A stretch of 64,000 nucleotides of DNA from Pseudoscardovia suis (lineage in GTDB: Bacteria; Actinomycetota; Actinomycetes; Actinomycetales; Bifidobacteriaceae), in assembly GCF_002797875.1 (NCBI RefSeq), contig NZ_PGFC01000003.1:1-64000 (forward strand). The letters are read 5' to 3'. Positions 27,959 to 36,282 of the stretch are shown one piece after another (position 1 is the first letter of the stretch; every line of letters starts with the position of its first letter). The notes beneath the pieces were generated by a model, which did not search any database, had not been told where the DNA came from, and saw only the letters and a list, made by a program, of their open reading frames with translations. Made by a program: the position numbers and the translations under genes.

Positions 27959-29205
27959 CGTCGTGGCATCCTTTCCTTTGCGGAATGAGAGAAGTGTGAG
28001 GAATTGTGGTTGGTGTGCGAGGAGCGGTGTGCGCGCTCACGGGGACTTCGTCCCTTGGCGCCGGCGGGGCCTGCAGCCTCCCCACGCGCGAATCCCGCGT
28101 AGCCGGCATCCACCAGTTCGGCGAGTCCCTGTCGCCTCGCCGGCGGAATCGGCCGTATGAGTTCCACGGCGCGCAGTCTGACGGAGGACGATCGGGGGTT
28201 GCGTTGCCGCTCCGTCTCATCCGCTTTGATGGCTCCATGGGTCAGGTCCTTGAAGTATGGCTGCGCATCCTGGGGCACGACCGGCAGGTCGGCCGGGGCG
28301 TCGATGTGCAATCCCAATGACATGAAACGCTTGACGGTGCGGTCTTCGAGCGAATGGTAGGATTCGACGACCAACCGTCCTCCGACGGCGAGATGGAGAG
28401 CCGCCTGCGGCAATGTGCCGGCGAGTTTGTCAAGCTCACCGTTGACTTCGATGCGCAGCGCCTGGAACACCCTTTTGGCGGGATTGCCCGGCGCACGGTG
28501 CGCGCGCGGCACCGTGCGGTCGACGAGACGGGACAATTGCGCAGATGTCGTGATGGGCGATTCGCGGCGTTCCTCGCCGATGCGCTTGGCGATGGGACCG
28601 GCGAAACGCTCCTCGCCGTATTCCTTGAAGATCTGGCGCAGCCGGTCCGTGTCGTAAGTGTTGAGCACATCGGCCGCAGTGAGGGTCTGCGTCGTGTCCA
28701 TGCGCATATCCAGCGGAGCGTCATGGGAGTATGAGAAGCCGCGGTCCGCCTCGTCTATCTGCAGGCTTGACAATCCAAGGTCCATGAACACCGCGTCCAC
28801 GCGGGCAACACCCAAGCGATCAAGCACATCGGAGAGTTCATCGAAGGCGGCGTGCACCGGGGTGAAGCGATCGGACAGGCCGGCGTCATCCATGCGGCGC
28901 GTCGCGAGCGCCAGGGCCTCTGGATCGCGATCGATGCCAATGAGGCGAGCCTCAGGGCAGGCTTTGAGGAATGCCATCGAATGCCCTGCCAATCCCAAGG
29001 TGCAATCGACGATGATGGGGTGTTCGCCGGCAGGGCTGCCGGCATGGTGACGCTCGACAAGGCGGGACGTGACCAGGTCCACGCAATCGTCAAGCAGCAC
29101 GGGGGTATGGATCGCCGACAGGTCGGCGTTGGCGCCAACGCCGTCCTGTGTTCCGCCGCCGATCCGGCCGCCGGTCTGGCAATCATCCGGCTTGTGCAAT
29201 TCCAT
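27955..29205 (-). CDS. rsmH: 16S rRNA (cytosine-1402 N4) methyltransferase
   Basis: Methylates C1402 of 16S rRNA using S-adenosylmethionine. IHTPVLLDDCVD, VDCTLGLAGHS (SAM loop), LIGIDRDPEAL, DAVFMDLGLSSLQIDEADRGFSY, RVFQALRIEVNGEL and VESYHSLEDRTVKRF are family hallmarks. The C-terminal tail of about 60 residues is Arg/Ser/His-rich and not part of the fold. GTG (29208) and ATG (29205) are adjacent; ATG is reported. Both overlap the mraZ stop. Its position directly after mraZ is standard. Confidence 0.96.
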   Translation of the reverse strand: MELHKPDDCQTGGRIGGGTQDGVGANADLSAIHTPVLLDDCVDLVTSRLVERHHAGSPAGEHPIIVDCTLGLAGHSMAFLKACPEARLIGIDRDPEALALATRRMDDAGLSDRFTPVHAAFDELSDVLDRLGVARVDAVFMDLGLSSLQIDEADRGFSYSHDAPLDMRMDTTQTLTAADVLNTYDTDRLRQIFKEYGEERFAGPIAKRIGEERRESPITTSAQLSRLVDRTVPRAHRAPGNPAKRVFQALRIEVNGELDKLAGTLPQAALHLAVGGRLVVESYHSLEDRTVKRFMSLGLHIDAPADLPVVPQDAQPYFKDLTHGAIKADETERQRNPRSSSVRLRAVELIRPIPPARRQGLAELVDAGYAGFARGEAAGPAGAKGRSPRERAHRSSHTNHNSSHFSHSAKERMPRR

Positions 29206-29732
29206 CACAGGTCCCCCAAGGGGAGGATGTCATCCGCCATGTCGGAATAATCATCCTCCTGTTCGTTCAAATACGTTTCCCATGTGGGTCTATCCCACAC
29301 TTCGGCGCGCGTCCCCACGCCGATGACGACGATGTCGCCCGTCAGCCCCGCGTAGTCGCGCAGCATCTGAGGCACCATGACGCGCCCCTGCTTGTCGGGC
29401 ACTTCATCCACCGCCCCCGACAGGAACACGCGCAGGTAGTTTCGCGCACGCTTGTCGGACAGTGACGTGCGTTGCACCTGTGCGGCGATGCGGCGAAATT
29501 CCGGGATGGGCAGCAGATACACGCACCGTTCCTGACCTCGGGCAAGCACACAGCCCGCACCCAACTGAGACCGGAACTTCGCCGGAAGTGCGACGCGACC
29601 CTTGGCATCGATCTTGGGGGTGTAGGTGCCCAACAGCAACGCAGGCATGAGCGATGATTCGCCAGCAACCGCAGCATCAGGCGCAGGAGCGCCGATGGAG
29701 ACGGCTTGCGACTCATGGGTGTCGTCGTCCAA
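29205..29732 (-). CDS. mraZ: Transcriptional regulator MraZ, TTG start
   Basis: DNA-binding regulator of the dcw cluster and of its own gene, related to AbrB-fold proteins. Two MraZ repeats are seen: LLLGTYTPKIDAKGRVALPAKFR and the second ending in DKQGRVMVPQMLRDYAGL. The TTG at 29732 is chosen because a strong GGGGAGG lies six bases upstream; this gives 175 aa with about 28 extra residues before the usual LLLGTY. ATG 29648 would give the typical length, but no ribosome binding site precedes it. Overlaps rsmH by the stop codon. Confidence 0.9.
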   Translation of the reverse strand: MDDDTHESQAVSIGAPAPDAAVAGESSLMPALLLGTYTPKIDAKGRVALPAKFRSQLGAGCVLARGQERCVYLLPIPEFRRIAAQVQRTSLSDKRARNYLRVFLSGAVDEVPDKQGRVMVPQMLRDYAGLTGDIVVIGVGTRAEVWDRPTWETYLNEQEDDYSDMADDILPLGDL

Positions 29733-29770
29733 GTTGCACCTCCCCAAGCACGCCAGTAACCGCAATCTTT

Positions 29771-29810
29771 CCCCACTTTACCCCACTTTCCACCACCGCC
29801 ACCCACTTTT
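29771..29810 (-). promoter_or_regulatory. MraZ box: four GTGG repeats every 10 bp
   Basis: On the minus strand GTGG(G/T) recurs four times with a 10-bp pitch, giving TGGG-type half-sites one helical turn apart. This matches the known MraZ target, a set of TGGGN repeats separated by 5 nt. It lies at and just after the predicted transcription start of mraZ, 38 bp before the TTG, so binding would repress the cluster. Confidence 0.85.
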
Positions 29811-29836
29811 ATGCAAATTCCCCATTACCTCCACAA
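29808..29836 (-). promoter_or_regulatory. Predicted sigma-A-type promoter of the dcw cluster
   Basis: On the minus strand TTGTGG (29836-29831), a 17-bp spacer and CATAAA (29813-29808). The start point would fall inside the MraZ box. Hexamers are only moderately close to consensus. Confidence 0.5.
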
Positions 29837-29953
29837 AATCCCACCACCATCCAGCCGATTCCATCGGTCCTCGCAATCCGACCCGCTGCTTGGCAACCCG
29901 CCCATCGTGGCGCACACACTGCCGCCGGCCATGCGAGCGCCGCCGCGTCAGAC

Positions 29954-30021
29954 GGATGGCATTGCCGCGCGAGGCGGACGGCATCGCCGCGGAACACTGG
30001 ACGGCACCGCCACGGAACACG
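29954..30021. repeat. Three degenerate 22-23-bp repeats upstream of the helicase gene
   Basis: GGAYGGCAYYGCCRCG-like units begin at about 29954, 29976 and 29999. They sit between the dcw promoter and the + strand helicase gene. They may be operators or just drifted tandem repeats. Confidence 0.6.
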
Positions 30022-30113
30022 CATTTGTAGCACCCTGTCGTGTACCATGATGAGGCGTTTTTTGCACGCCGGGAGAACGGCGGCGCATGGCCGAGGCTAG
30101 GAAAAGGACCCAT

Positions 30114-32396
30114 ATGACGGATTACGCTTCCCAGATTCACGAGGAGCAACAGCAGGTGGACCGCGCTTACGGGCGGCTGGACGAGATTCGCGCGATGACG
30201 AAGTCCAGGCTCGACGCCGTTAGGGCCGCCGGGTCGCACGGCTCCCCCACCCAGCGCACCGAACGCGATTCCTTTGCCACGATGTACGAGGACCGCCTCA
30301 CCCAGCTGCGCGCCGTGGAGGACCGCCTCGTGTTCGGCAGGCTCGACGATGTGCACGGCAACCGCCTGTATATAGGACGCATCGGCCTGTCGGACGACGA
30401 GCACGAGCCCATCATCACGGATTGGCGAGCCGAAGCCGCTCGACCTTTCTATGAAGCGACTCCCAAGGAGCACGGTTCCATCGCCATGCGGCGTCACATC
30501 ACGCTGCGCCTGCGCAAGGTCGTGGGCGTGGAGGATGAAGCGCTCGACCTTTCCTCCCAGCAAGTCACCAAGGCGACTGCCGAAGGCACGCTCACCGGAG
30601 AAGGCGCGCTCATGGCGTCCCTGTCAAGCCGCCGTTCGGGCAAGATGACGGACATCGTCGCCACGATCCAAGCCGAACAGGACCGCATCATCCGCGCCGA
30701 CATGCGCCAGGCGCTCGTGGTGCAAGGCGGACCAGGCACCGGCAAGACCGCCGTGGCGTTGCACCGCGCCGCTTATCTGCTGTACACGCATCGCCAGCGC
30801 CTGTCGCATTCCGGCGTGCTCATCGTGGGCCCGAGCAACGCATTCCTCCATTACATTGACCAAGTGCTCCCCTCGCTGGGCGAAACCGGCGTTCTGTCGC
30901 GCACCATGGCGACGCTGCTGCCCGGCATCACCGCCAGCGCCGAGGACACGCCTCGCGTCGCCGCGCTCAAAGGCGACGCGCGCATGGCGCATGCCATCGC
31001 CAACGCCGTGAAAAGCCGCGAACGCGTTCCATCCCGGCTTCCGGTGATTCGTCTCAACTCTTTCAACGTGCCGATGCGCGCCGCCGACATCCAGCAGGCG
31101 ATCACCGACGCGCGACGCACCCGCAAACCGCACAACCAAGCGCGCGAAACCTTCGTCAAGTCCGTGATGAGCGCCATGGTGGCGCGCTATCGCGAGCGTC
31201 TCGACTACGATCCCGAGGCTTCGGAGCTTGATTCGGTGCGCTCGATGCTGCGCATGAACGACGACTTCCGCCGCACCGTGAACCTTGCCTGGCTTCCCAT
31301 GACAGCCCAGTGGATGCTCGCCGACATGCTCGCCAAGCCCCAGAAGCTGCACGCCTATGCGCCGTGGCTGACGCCCGCCGAGGTGGATGCGCTGCGCAGG
31401 CCAACCAATGCGCCGATCACACGTTCCGATGTGCCATTGCTTGACGAAGCGATGGAACTGCTGGGACCGGACCCCCACCAGGAGGCGCGCCAGGCGGCGG
31501 CGGACCGCGAGCGCGAGCATGACGAGCAAATCGCCCGCGACACTCTGGCGCAAAACGGCATCGGCAACGGAATCGTGGACGCCAAGACGCTTGTCGACAA
31601 CATGAACGGATTGGACGAGGGCTCCACGGCCGAGCAGGCCGCCAACGACCGCGAGTGGACGTTCGGCCATATCGTCGTGGACGAGGCGCAGGAACTGACG
31701 CCGATGGACTGGCGCATGCTCATCCGCCGCTGCCCGTCGCGGTCTTTCACGATCGTGGGCGACGTCGCGCAGACAAGCGCCATCAATGGCACACGCTCGT
31801 GGGAGCGCACGATGGATCCGTTGTTCGGCCCCAAGGGCTGGTCGTTCAACGAGCTGACGATCGATTACCGCAACCCGCAGGAGGTCTCGGCACTCGCGAC
31901 GCGCTTCGCGCACGACGAGGGGCTGTATGTCTCCACGGTCTCGGCAGTGCGTCATGTGCCGGACGCCGTGCACCTCGTCACCGCCTCCGGGGAATCACAG
32001 CTCGCGGACGAAGCGGCAATCCAGGCGCTCGAATGCGCGCAACGTTTCATCGCCACGGACGGCACAGGCCGTGTGGCGGTCATCGCGGATCATGAAATGG
32101 TGGACGAGATGCGCAAGACGCTTTCGCTGCGCCTCAAATCCACGAACGCGAACGAATGGTCACGCCTCACGTCGCAGAGCGCGTGGGACAGCCAGCTCAT
32201 GGTGTGCGAGCCGCAGGACGTCAAGGGCCTGGAGTTCGACGCCGTCGTGCTTGTGCAGCCCGGACTCATCGCGCTCAACGCAGCGTCGCGCCTCGTGGGC
32301 GCCGCCGACCTGTATGTGGCGATGACACGCCCCACGCAGCGTCTCGTCGTGGTGCGCACCGCCCAGGACGCGCAGGACATGCCGCTCACAGCGTAG
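30114..32396 (+). CDS. helD: HelD-type UvrD/Rep-family ATPase
   Basis: Superfamily 1 ATPase of the HelD group, which binds RNA polymerase and releases stalled complexes; UvrD-type repair helicase is the alternative. A coiled N-terminal region (about 1-60) carries the HelD-like YIGRIGLSDDEHEPIITDWRAEAARPFYEA block. Walker A is VVQGGPGTGKTAVALHRAAYLL, Walker B is VVDEAQELTPMDWRML, motif III is FTIVGDVAQTS, and late motifs are DVKGLEFDAVVL and YVAMTRPTQRL. Length 760 aa. Start 30114 has AAAAGGA upstream; an ATG nine codons earlier lacks one. Divergent from mraZ. Confidence 0.88.
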   Translation: MTDYASQIHEEQQQVDRAYGRLDEIRAMTKSRLDAVRAAGSHGSPTQRTERDSFATMYEDRLTQLRAVEDRLVFGRLDDVHGNRLYIGRIGLSDDEHEPIITDWRAEAARPFYEATPKEHGSIAMRRHITLRLRKVVGVEDEALDLSSQQVTKATAEGTLTGEGALMASLSSRRSGKMTDIVATIQAEQDRIIRADMRQALVVQGGPGTGKTAVALHRAAYLLYTHRQRLSHSGVLIVGPSNAFLHYIDQVLPSLGETGVLSRTMATLLPGITASAEDTPRVAALKGDARMAHAIANAVKSRERVPSRLPVIRLNSFNVPMRAADIQQAITDARRTRKPHNQARETFVKSVMSAMVARYRERLDYDPEASELDSVRSMLRMNDDFRRTVNLAWLPMTAQWMLADMLAKPQKLHAYAPWLTPAEVDALRRPTNAPITRSDVPLLDEAMELLGPDPHQEARQAAADREREHDEQIARDTLAQNGIGNGIVDAKTLVDNMNGLDEGSTAEQAANDREWTFGHIVVDEAQELTPMDWRMLIRRCPSRSFTIVGDVAQTSAINGTRSWERTMDPLFGPKGWSFNELTIDYRNPQEVSALATRFAHDEGLYVSTVSAVRHVPDAVHLVTASGESQLADEAAIQALECAQRFIATDGTGRVAVIADHEMVDEMRKTLSLRLKSTNANEWSRLTSQSAWDSQLMVCEPQDVKGLEFDAVVLVQPGLIALNAASRLVGAADLYVAMTRPTQRLVVVRTAQDAQDMPLTA

Positions 32397-32424
32397 CGAC
32401 GGGTGGCAATGGGATGGCGCCGAC

Positions 32425-32483
32425 ATACCGCCATGATGAATGAGACCTGAAACATTCTCGAAATATTCGCACCATGGCGGTAT
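32425..32483 (+). promoter_or_regulatory. Long-range inverted repeat just before serA
   Basis: ATACCGCCATG (32425-32435) is perfectly complementary to CATGGCGGTAT (32473-32483), with 37 nt between. The right arm ends nine bases before the serA ATG and covers its weak ribosome binding region. It could be an operator pair, a leader hairpin or the end signal of the helicase gene. No T tract follows. Confidence 0.5.
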
Positions 32484-32492
32484 TGTGTTGCT

Positions 32493-33692
32493 ATGCCTAA
32501 AGCTCTATTACTCGAAAACATCCACCCTCTGGCAACGCAGTACCTGCGCGATCGGGGTTTCGACGTGATCACTTCCAACGGCGCCATGGATGAGGACGAG
32601 CTCATCGAGGCCCTTGATGACGTCGATCTGCTCGGCGTCCGATCCAAGACAAACGTCACGCGTCGTGTGTTGGAAGCCCGCCCGAACCTCACCGCAGTCG
32701 GCTGCTTCTCCATCGGCACGAACCAAGTCGACCTCGATTATGCTGCGCAGCATGGCATCGCGGTCTTCAACGCGCCGTACTCCAACACTCGTTCCGTGGT
32801 CGAACTGGTGATTTCGGACATCATCGCGCTCGAACGTCGCGTGCCGGCGCACACGAAGGCCATCCGCGACGGCGTGTGGTCGAAGACCGCCAAGCAGTCG
32901 CATGAAGTGCGCGGCAAGACGCTGGGCATCATCGGCTACGGCAACATCGGCACCCAGGTCTCCGTGCTCGCCGAGGCCATGGGCATGTCCGTGATTTACT
33001 ACGACATCGAAGAAAAGCTCGCGATGGGCAACGCCCGCCGTGCCTTCGACGTCGAGGACCTGCTGCGCGAGTCCGACGTGGTGACCGTGCACGTGGACGG
33101 CCGCAAGTCCAACACGAACTTCATTGACGACGAGAAGCTTTCTCTCATGAAGCCCGGCGCGCTGTTCATCAACCTGTCGCGTGGCTTTGTCGTCGACTGC
33201 GACGCGCTGTACAACCACCTGAAGTCCGGGCACCTGGGCGGCGCCGCCATCGACGTCTACCCCACCGAGCCCAAGAAGGTCGGAGACCCGTTCCACACCA
33301 AGCTTGCCGAGATCGACAACGTGGTGCTCACCCCGCATATCGGCGGTTCCACGCTCGAAGCGCAGGAGTCGATTGGCCGCTTCGTCTCCCATAAGCTGTT
33401 CGAATACTGGATGCATGGCGAGACATCCCTGTCGGTGAATATGCCGACCATCACCATCAAGCAGAACAAGGGCGTGGCGCGCATCACCCACCTGCATGTG
33501 AACCTGCCGGGTGTGCTCGCACAGCTCAATAACATCCTGAGCGCCGAGAACATCAACATCTCCGCGCAGTATCTTGCGACGGAAGACGACCTGGGCTATG
33601 TGGTCACCGATGTGGCGACTCACCCGAGCCCGAAGGCCATCGAGGAAATCAAGAACATCAAGGGCACGATTCGCGTGCGCATCCTCGACTAA
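32493..33692 (+). CDS. serA: D-3-phosphoglycerate dehydrogenase, short form with ACT domain
   Basis: First step of serine synthesis: 3-phosphoglycerate to 3-phosphohydroxypyruvate with NAD. The N-terminal catalytic part has VGCFSIGTNQVDLDYAAQHGIAVFNAPYSNTRSV, the Rossmann loop is LGIIGYGNIGTQVSVLAEAMGM, then NLSRGFVVD and the catalytic His in LTPHIGGST. The C-terminal ACT domain (about 325-399, THLHVNLPGVLAQLNNILSAENINI) probably senses serine. Length 399 aa fits the E. coli-like short type rather than the 520-aa mycobacterial type. The ribosome binding site is weak. Confidence 0.95.
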   Translation: MPKALLLENIHPLATQYLRDRGFDVITSNGAMDEDELIEALDDVDLLGVRSKTNVTRRVLEARPNLTAVGCFSIGTNQVDLDYAAQHGIAVFNAPYSNTRSVVELVISDIIALERRVPAHTKAIRDGVWSKTAKQSHEVRGKTLGIIGYGNIGTQVSVLAEAMGMSVIYYDIEEKLAMGNARRAFDVEDLLRESDVVTVHVDGRKSNTNFIDDEKLSLMKPGALFINLSRGFVVDCDALYNHLKSGHLGGAAIDVYPTEPKKVGDPFHTKLAEIDNVVLTPHIGGSTLEAQESIGRFVSHKLFEYWMHGETSLSVNMPTITIKQNKGVARITHLHVNLPGVLAQLNNILSAENINISAQYLATEDDLGYVVTDVATHPSPKAIEEIKNIKGTIRVRILD

Positions 33693-33823
33693 TCGACTGC
33701 TGCGTTCCGTGGTGCAGCGCCAAGCAACTGCAGAACGCAGCACCACGTTTGGCTCATGCCATAACGGCCTGCGCTGTGCAGATCACAGCGCGGATCACGG
33801 CATAGTCAGCATTATTCAGCATC

Positions 33824-33863
33824 ATCGGAGGGACAAGCCCCACGCTTGTCCCTCCGATTTTTA
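33824..33863 (+). terminator. Rho-independent terminator of serA
   Basis: A 15-bp stem (33824-33838 with 33844-33858) with a 5-nt loop, followed by a T tract. The rest of the 390-bp gap 33693-34082 has no gene. It holds T-rich, AT-richer sequence in which TTGCTCGATGCCGC occurs twice (33941 and 34060). Confidence 0.92.
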
Positions 33864-34082
33864 TCTCGCGCTTTATCTCGTGCTTTGACATGCAGCCTTA
33901 TTGTTAAGCAGACTCATTGTCTACTGCCTTGTCTGCCGCCTTGCTCGATGCCGCTTTTTCTGATGTCGCTGTCTAATGACGCTTTGTCCGATTCCGCGTA
34001 CCTGTTCCCGCTTTACCTGTTCTCGATTTATCTGTTTGCCAACTTTTCTGTTCGCTACCTTGCTCGATGCCGCATTATCCAA

Positions 34083-34577
34083 TCAGGAAGCCGAACCATC
34101 AGCGGACTGATTGGAGCTCGCCTGTCGTGACTGACGGTAATTCTCCAAATCGGTGATGACAGTCTTGAAATCTTCAAGGCTCTCGAAATCCTGATAGACG
34201 GAGGCAAAACGCAGATACGCCACGAAATCCAAGTCTCGCAGTGGTTCAAGGATTGCCTTGCCGATATCGGCGGACGGAATCTCCGCCTGCCCTGAGGACC
34301 TCAGGGACATCTCGACCTTGTAACCCAGCTGCTGCAGCTGCTCTTCGGTAATGGGCCTGCCCTGGCAAGCCTTGGCAACACCAACGATGACCTTGCGCCT
34401 GTCGAACGGCTCTTTGCGGCCGCCACGTTTGACCACAGACAGAGGCACAGTCTCTTCCGTCGTGAAACGTCGCTGGCAATTTTCGCATACACGTCTGCGA
34501 CGGATGGAGAAACCATCCTCCGAAGCGCGCGTCTCAACGACTTTTGTCGTCTTGTTCTTGCAAAAAGGGCACTGCAT
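34083..34577 (-). CDS. nrdR: Transcriptional repressor NrdR
   Basis: Represses ribonucleotide reductase genes in response to ATP/dATP. The N-terminal zinc ribbon has CPFC (3-6) and CENC (about 31-34), followed by the ATP-cone domain (VVKRGGRKEPFDRRKVIVGVAKACQGRPITEEQ). FVAYLRFASVYQDFESLEDF near the C-terminus is characteristic. Length 164 aa with a short Ser-rich tail. It lies downstream of the LysM gene on the same strand (42 bp apart), so the two may share a transcript starting at the LexA-box region. Confidence 0.96.
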   Translation of the reverse strand: MQCPFCKNKTTKVVETRASEDGFSIRRRRVCENCQRRFTTEETVPLSVVKRGGRKEPFDRRKVIVGVAKACQGRPITEEQLQQLGYKVEMSLRSSGQAEIPSADIGKAILEPLRDLDFVAYLRFASVYQDFESLEDFKTVITDLENYRQSRQASSNQSADGSAS

Positions 34578-34619
34578 GCTCCTACATTACGTCACGCATG
34601 CGTCACCGCATAGTGTGCA

Positions 34620-34958
34620 TCACCGTATGGGAATCACGAGGCGTTGACCAGGATACACGGCAGCGGAATCCATATCGTTGAGTTTCTCCAATTCGTTCAC
34701 GGAATCCCTCACATCACCACCAGGCGGGGTGATCTCCTCAGCGAACTGCCACAATGTGTCACCAGGCTGGACCTGCCTGACTTCAACCTGTTGGGGAGCT
34801 TCGGTGGACGAGGCAGATCCCAACGGTGCAATCACAGCCGCAGCAACAGCAATGACGAAAACGACTGCGAACGTAAGAACAAGTTTGCCTTGCCGTGTCG
34901 CTTGTGACACATGTGCGTGCAGATTCCGGACAATATCGCTTCGGAAATTGTGTATCAT
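34620..34958 (-). CDS. Small LysM protein with membrane anchor, divergent from lexA
   Basis: 112 aa: one membrane segment (KLVLTFAVVFVIAVAAAVIAPLG, about 25-47) and a C-terminal LysM domain (about 60-112: VQPGDTLWQFAEEITPPGG, LNDMDSAAVYPGQRLVIP) that should bind peptidoglycan outside the membrane. It shares the lexA intergenic region with three LexA boxes, the nearest 13 bp from its ATG. This is the layout and architecture of YneA, the SOS division inhibitor of Bacillus, so a role in delaying division after DNA damage is likely but inferred. AAAGGAG precedes the start. Confidence 0.88.
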   Translation of the reverse strand: MIHNFRSDIVRNLHAHVSQATRQGKLVLTFAVVFVIAVAAAVIAPLGSASSTEAPQQVEVRQVQPGDTLWQFAEEITPPGGDVRDSVNELEKLNDMDSAAVYPGQRLVIPIR

Positions 34959-34970
34959 CTCAGCTCCTTT

Positions 34971-35036
34971 CGAACATCTGTGCTAATCATCGCACATCTG
35001 TTCGAAGACACGCCAGCGCTTTCGAACATTTGTTTG
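34971..35036. promoter_or_regulatory. Three LexA boxes between lexA and the LysM gene
   Basis: CGAACATCTGTGCT (34971-34984), CGCACATCTGTTCG (34991-35004) and CGAACATTTGTTTG (35023-35036) each match the Gram-positive LexA consensus CGAAC-N4-GTTCG with one to three mismatches. The first two are 20 bp apart, about two helical turns. They should control both divergent genes, with lexA repressing itself. Confidence 0.85.
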
Positions 35037-35085
35037 CTTTTTTTGGAAACAACCTGTAGGCTTGACAATGAACGAGAGGACGACT

Positions 35086-36186
35086 ATGAGCAGCATCGAT
35101 TTCCCCACTGATTCCAACCGACCCATGTCCGCCGGCTCGCATCACAGCACGCAATCCATCAACGCCCTAACAGAGGCCGATGGCACTACGAATACGCCGG
35201 ACACCACAGATCCGGCCAGCGCAGACCCCGGCAGCGCAGACCCAGCCAGCGCAGGTCCCGACAGCACCGACGCACAGCGTGTCATCGCGGGCTCCGACCT
35301 GACGCAACGGCAATGGCAGATTCTTTCCGCCATCACCGATTTCATGGATGAGCATGGCTTCGCCCCCTCTTTCCGAGAAATCGGGGTTCGTGTCGGACTC
35401 AAATCGACCTCATCCGTCAAGCACCAGCTGGAAATCCTCGAAGACAAGGGCTATCTCAAGACCAGTCGCAACAAAGGGCGCGCCATGGAGATTCTCATTC
35501 GCCCCCAGACGACCGTGCGCACGGCTTCTGCGGTTCCTTCCGTGCAGGCGGACCGCAGCATGGGCGTCACCATGCGGGACTCCAACTCCCCCGTGCCACC
35601 GGCATCCCTTGCATTCACCGCGCACCAAAACGGTTCCGCCACTCACACATCCGCGATCGCAGGCAACTTCGCTCAAGCGTCGAAGCGCAAGGAGTCAGCC
35701 GCCGACACAGCGCTGCCAGCCAACCAGCACGCAGGCTCATCCTTCGGCGCATTGCACTCCGCTCAGATCTATCCATTCCCCTCGCCCGACCAATCCGCAG
35801 CCTTCGTCAATTCGGTGGATGTACCGCTTGTCGGGCGTATCGCCGCCGGAACCCCCATCACCGCCGAACAGCATGTGGATGATGTGATGCGCCTGCCCGA
35901 GCAGCTCACCGGCACCGGCAACCTGTTCATGTTGGAAGTGCACGGCGATTCCATGATCAACGTCGCGATTTGCGATGGCGATTACGTCGTAGTGCGCGAA
36001 CAGCAGGATGCGAAGAATGGAGACATCGTCGCCGCCCTGCTTGACGGCGAGGCAACAGTGAAGACCTTCCATCAGGACGACAACGGCCATGTATGGCTGC
36101 TGCCGCACAATCCGGCCTACTCCCCCATCGATGGCACCTACGCTACAGTCATGGGCAAGGTCGTGACCGTGCTGCGCAAACTGTGA
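35086..36186 (+). CDS. lexA: SOS repressor LexA with long linker
   Basis: Represses DNA-damage genes and cleaves itself when RecA is active. Residues 1-65 are a low-complexity leader rich in Ser/Ala/Asp/Thr. The winged-helix DNA-binding domain (about 66-140) has [18 protein letters not shown] and [22 protein letters not shown] linker of about 100 residues precedes the S24 protease domain, with the Ala-Gly cleavage site in GRIAAGTP (about 250), the catalytic Ser in HGDSM and Lys in GEATVKTF. At 366 aa it is far longer than usual (200-240). The start at 35086 follows GAGAGGA; an ATG at 35062 is less likely. Confidence 0.95.
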   Translation: MSSIDFPTDSNRPMSAGSHHSTQSINALTEADGTTNTPDTTDPASADPGSADPASAGPDSTDAQRVIAGSDLTQRQWQILSAITDFMDEHGFAPSFREIGVRVGLKSTSSVKHQLEILEDKGYLKTSRNKGRAMEILIRPQTTVRTASAVPSVQADRSMGVTMRDSNSPVPPASLAFTAHQNGSATHTSAIAGNFAQASKRKESAADTALPANQHAGSSFGALHSAQIYPFPSPDQSAAFVNSVDVPLVGRIAAGTPITAEQHVDDVMRLPEQLTGTGNLFMLEVHGDSMINVAICDGDYVVVREQQDAKNGDIVAALLDGEATVKTFHQDDNGHVWLLPHNPAYSPIDGTYATVMGKVVTVLRKL

Positions 36187-36248
36187 TCGTCAGCCTGCCG
36201 CGTCCCGAGGTCCACGACAAAATCCTTCCTCACCACCCTTGGTTCGTT

Positions 36249-36282
36249 CATCTGGACATGCGACACGTCACATGTCCAGATG
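36249..36282. terminator. 12-bp perfect hairpin overlapping the CDF stop codon
   Basis: CATCTGGACATG (36249-36260) and CATGTCCAGATG (36271-36282) with a 10-nt loop, between the convergent lexA and transporter genes. The transporter stop codon (36268-36270) lies in the loop. There is no T tract on either side, so it is terminator-like rather than a standard intrinsic terminator. Confidence 0.5.
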
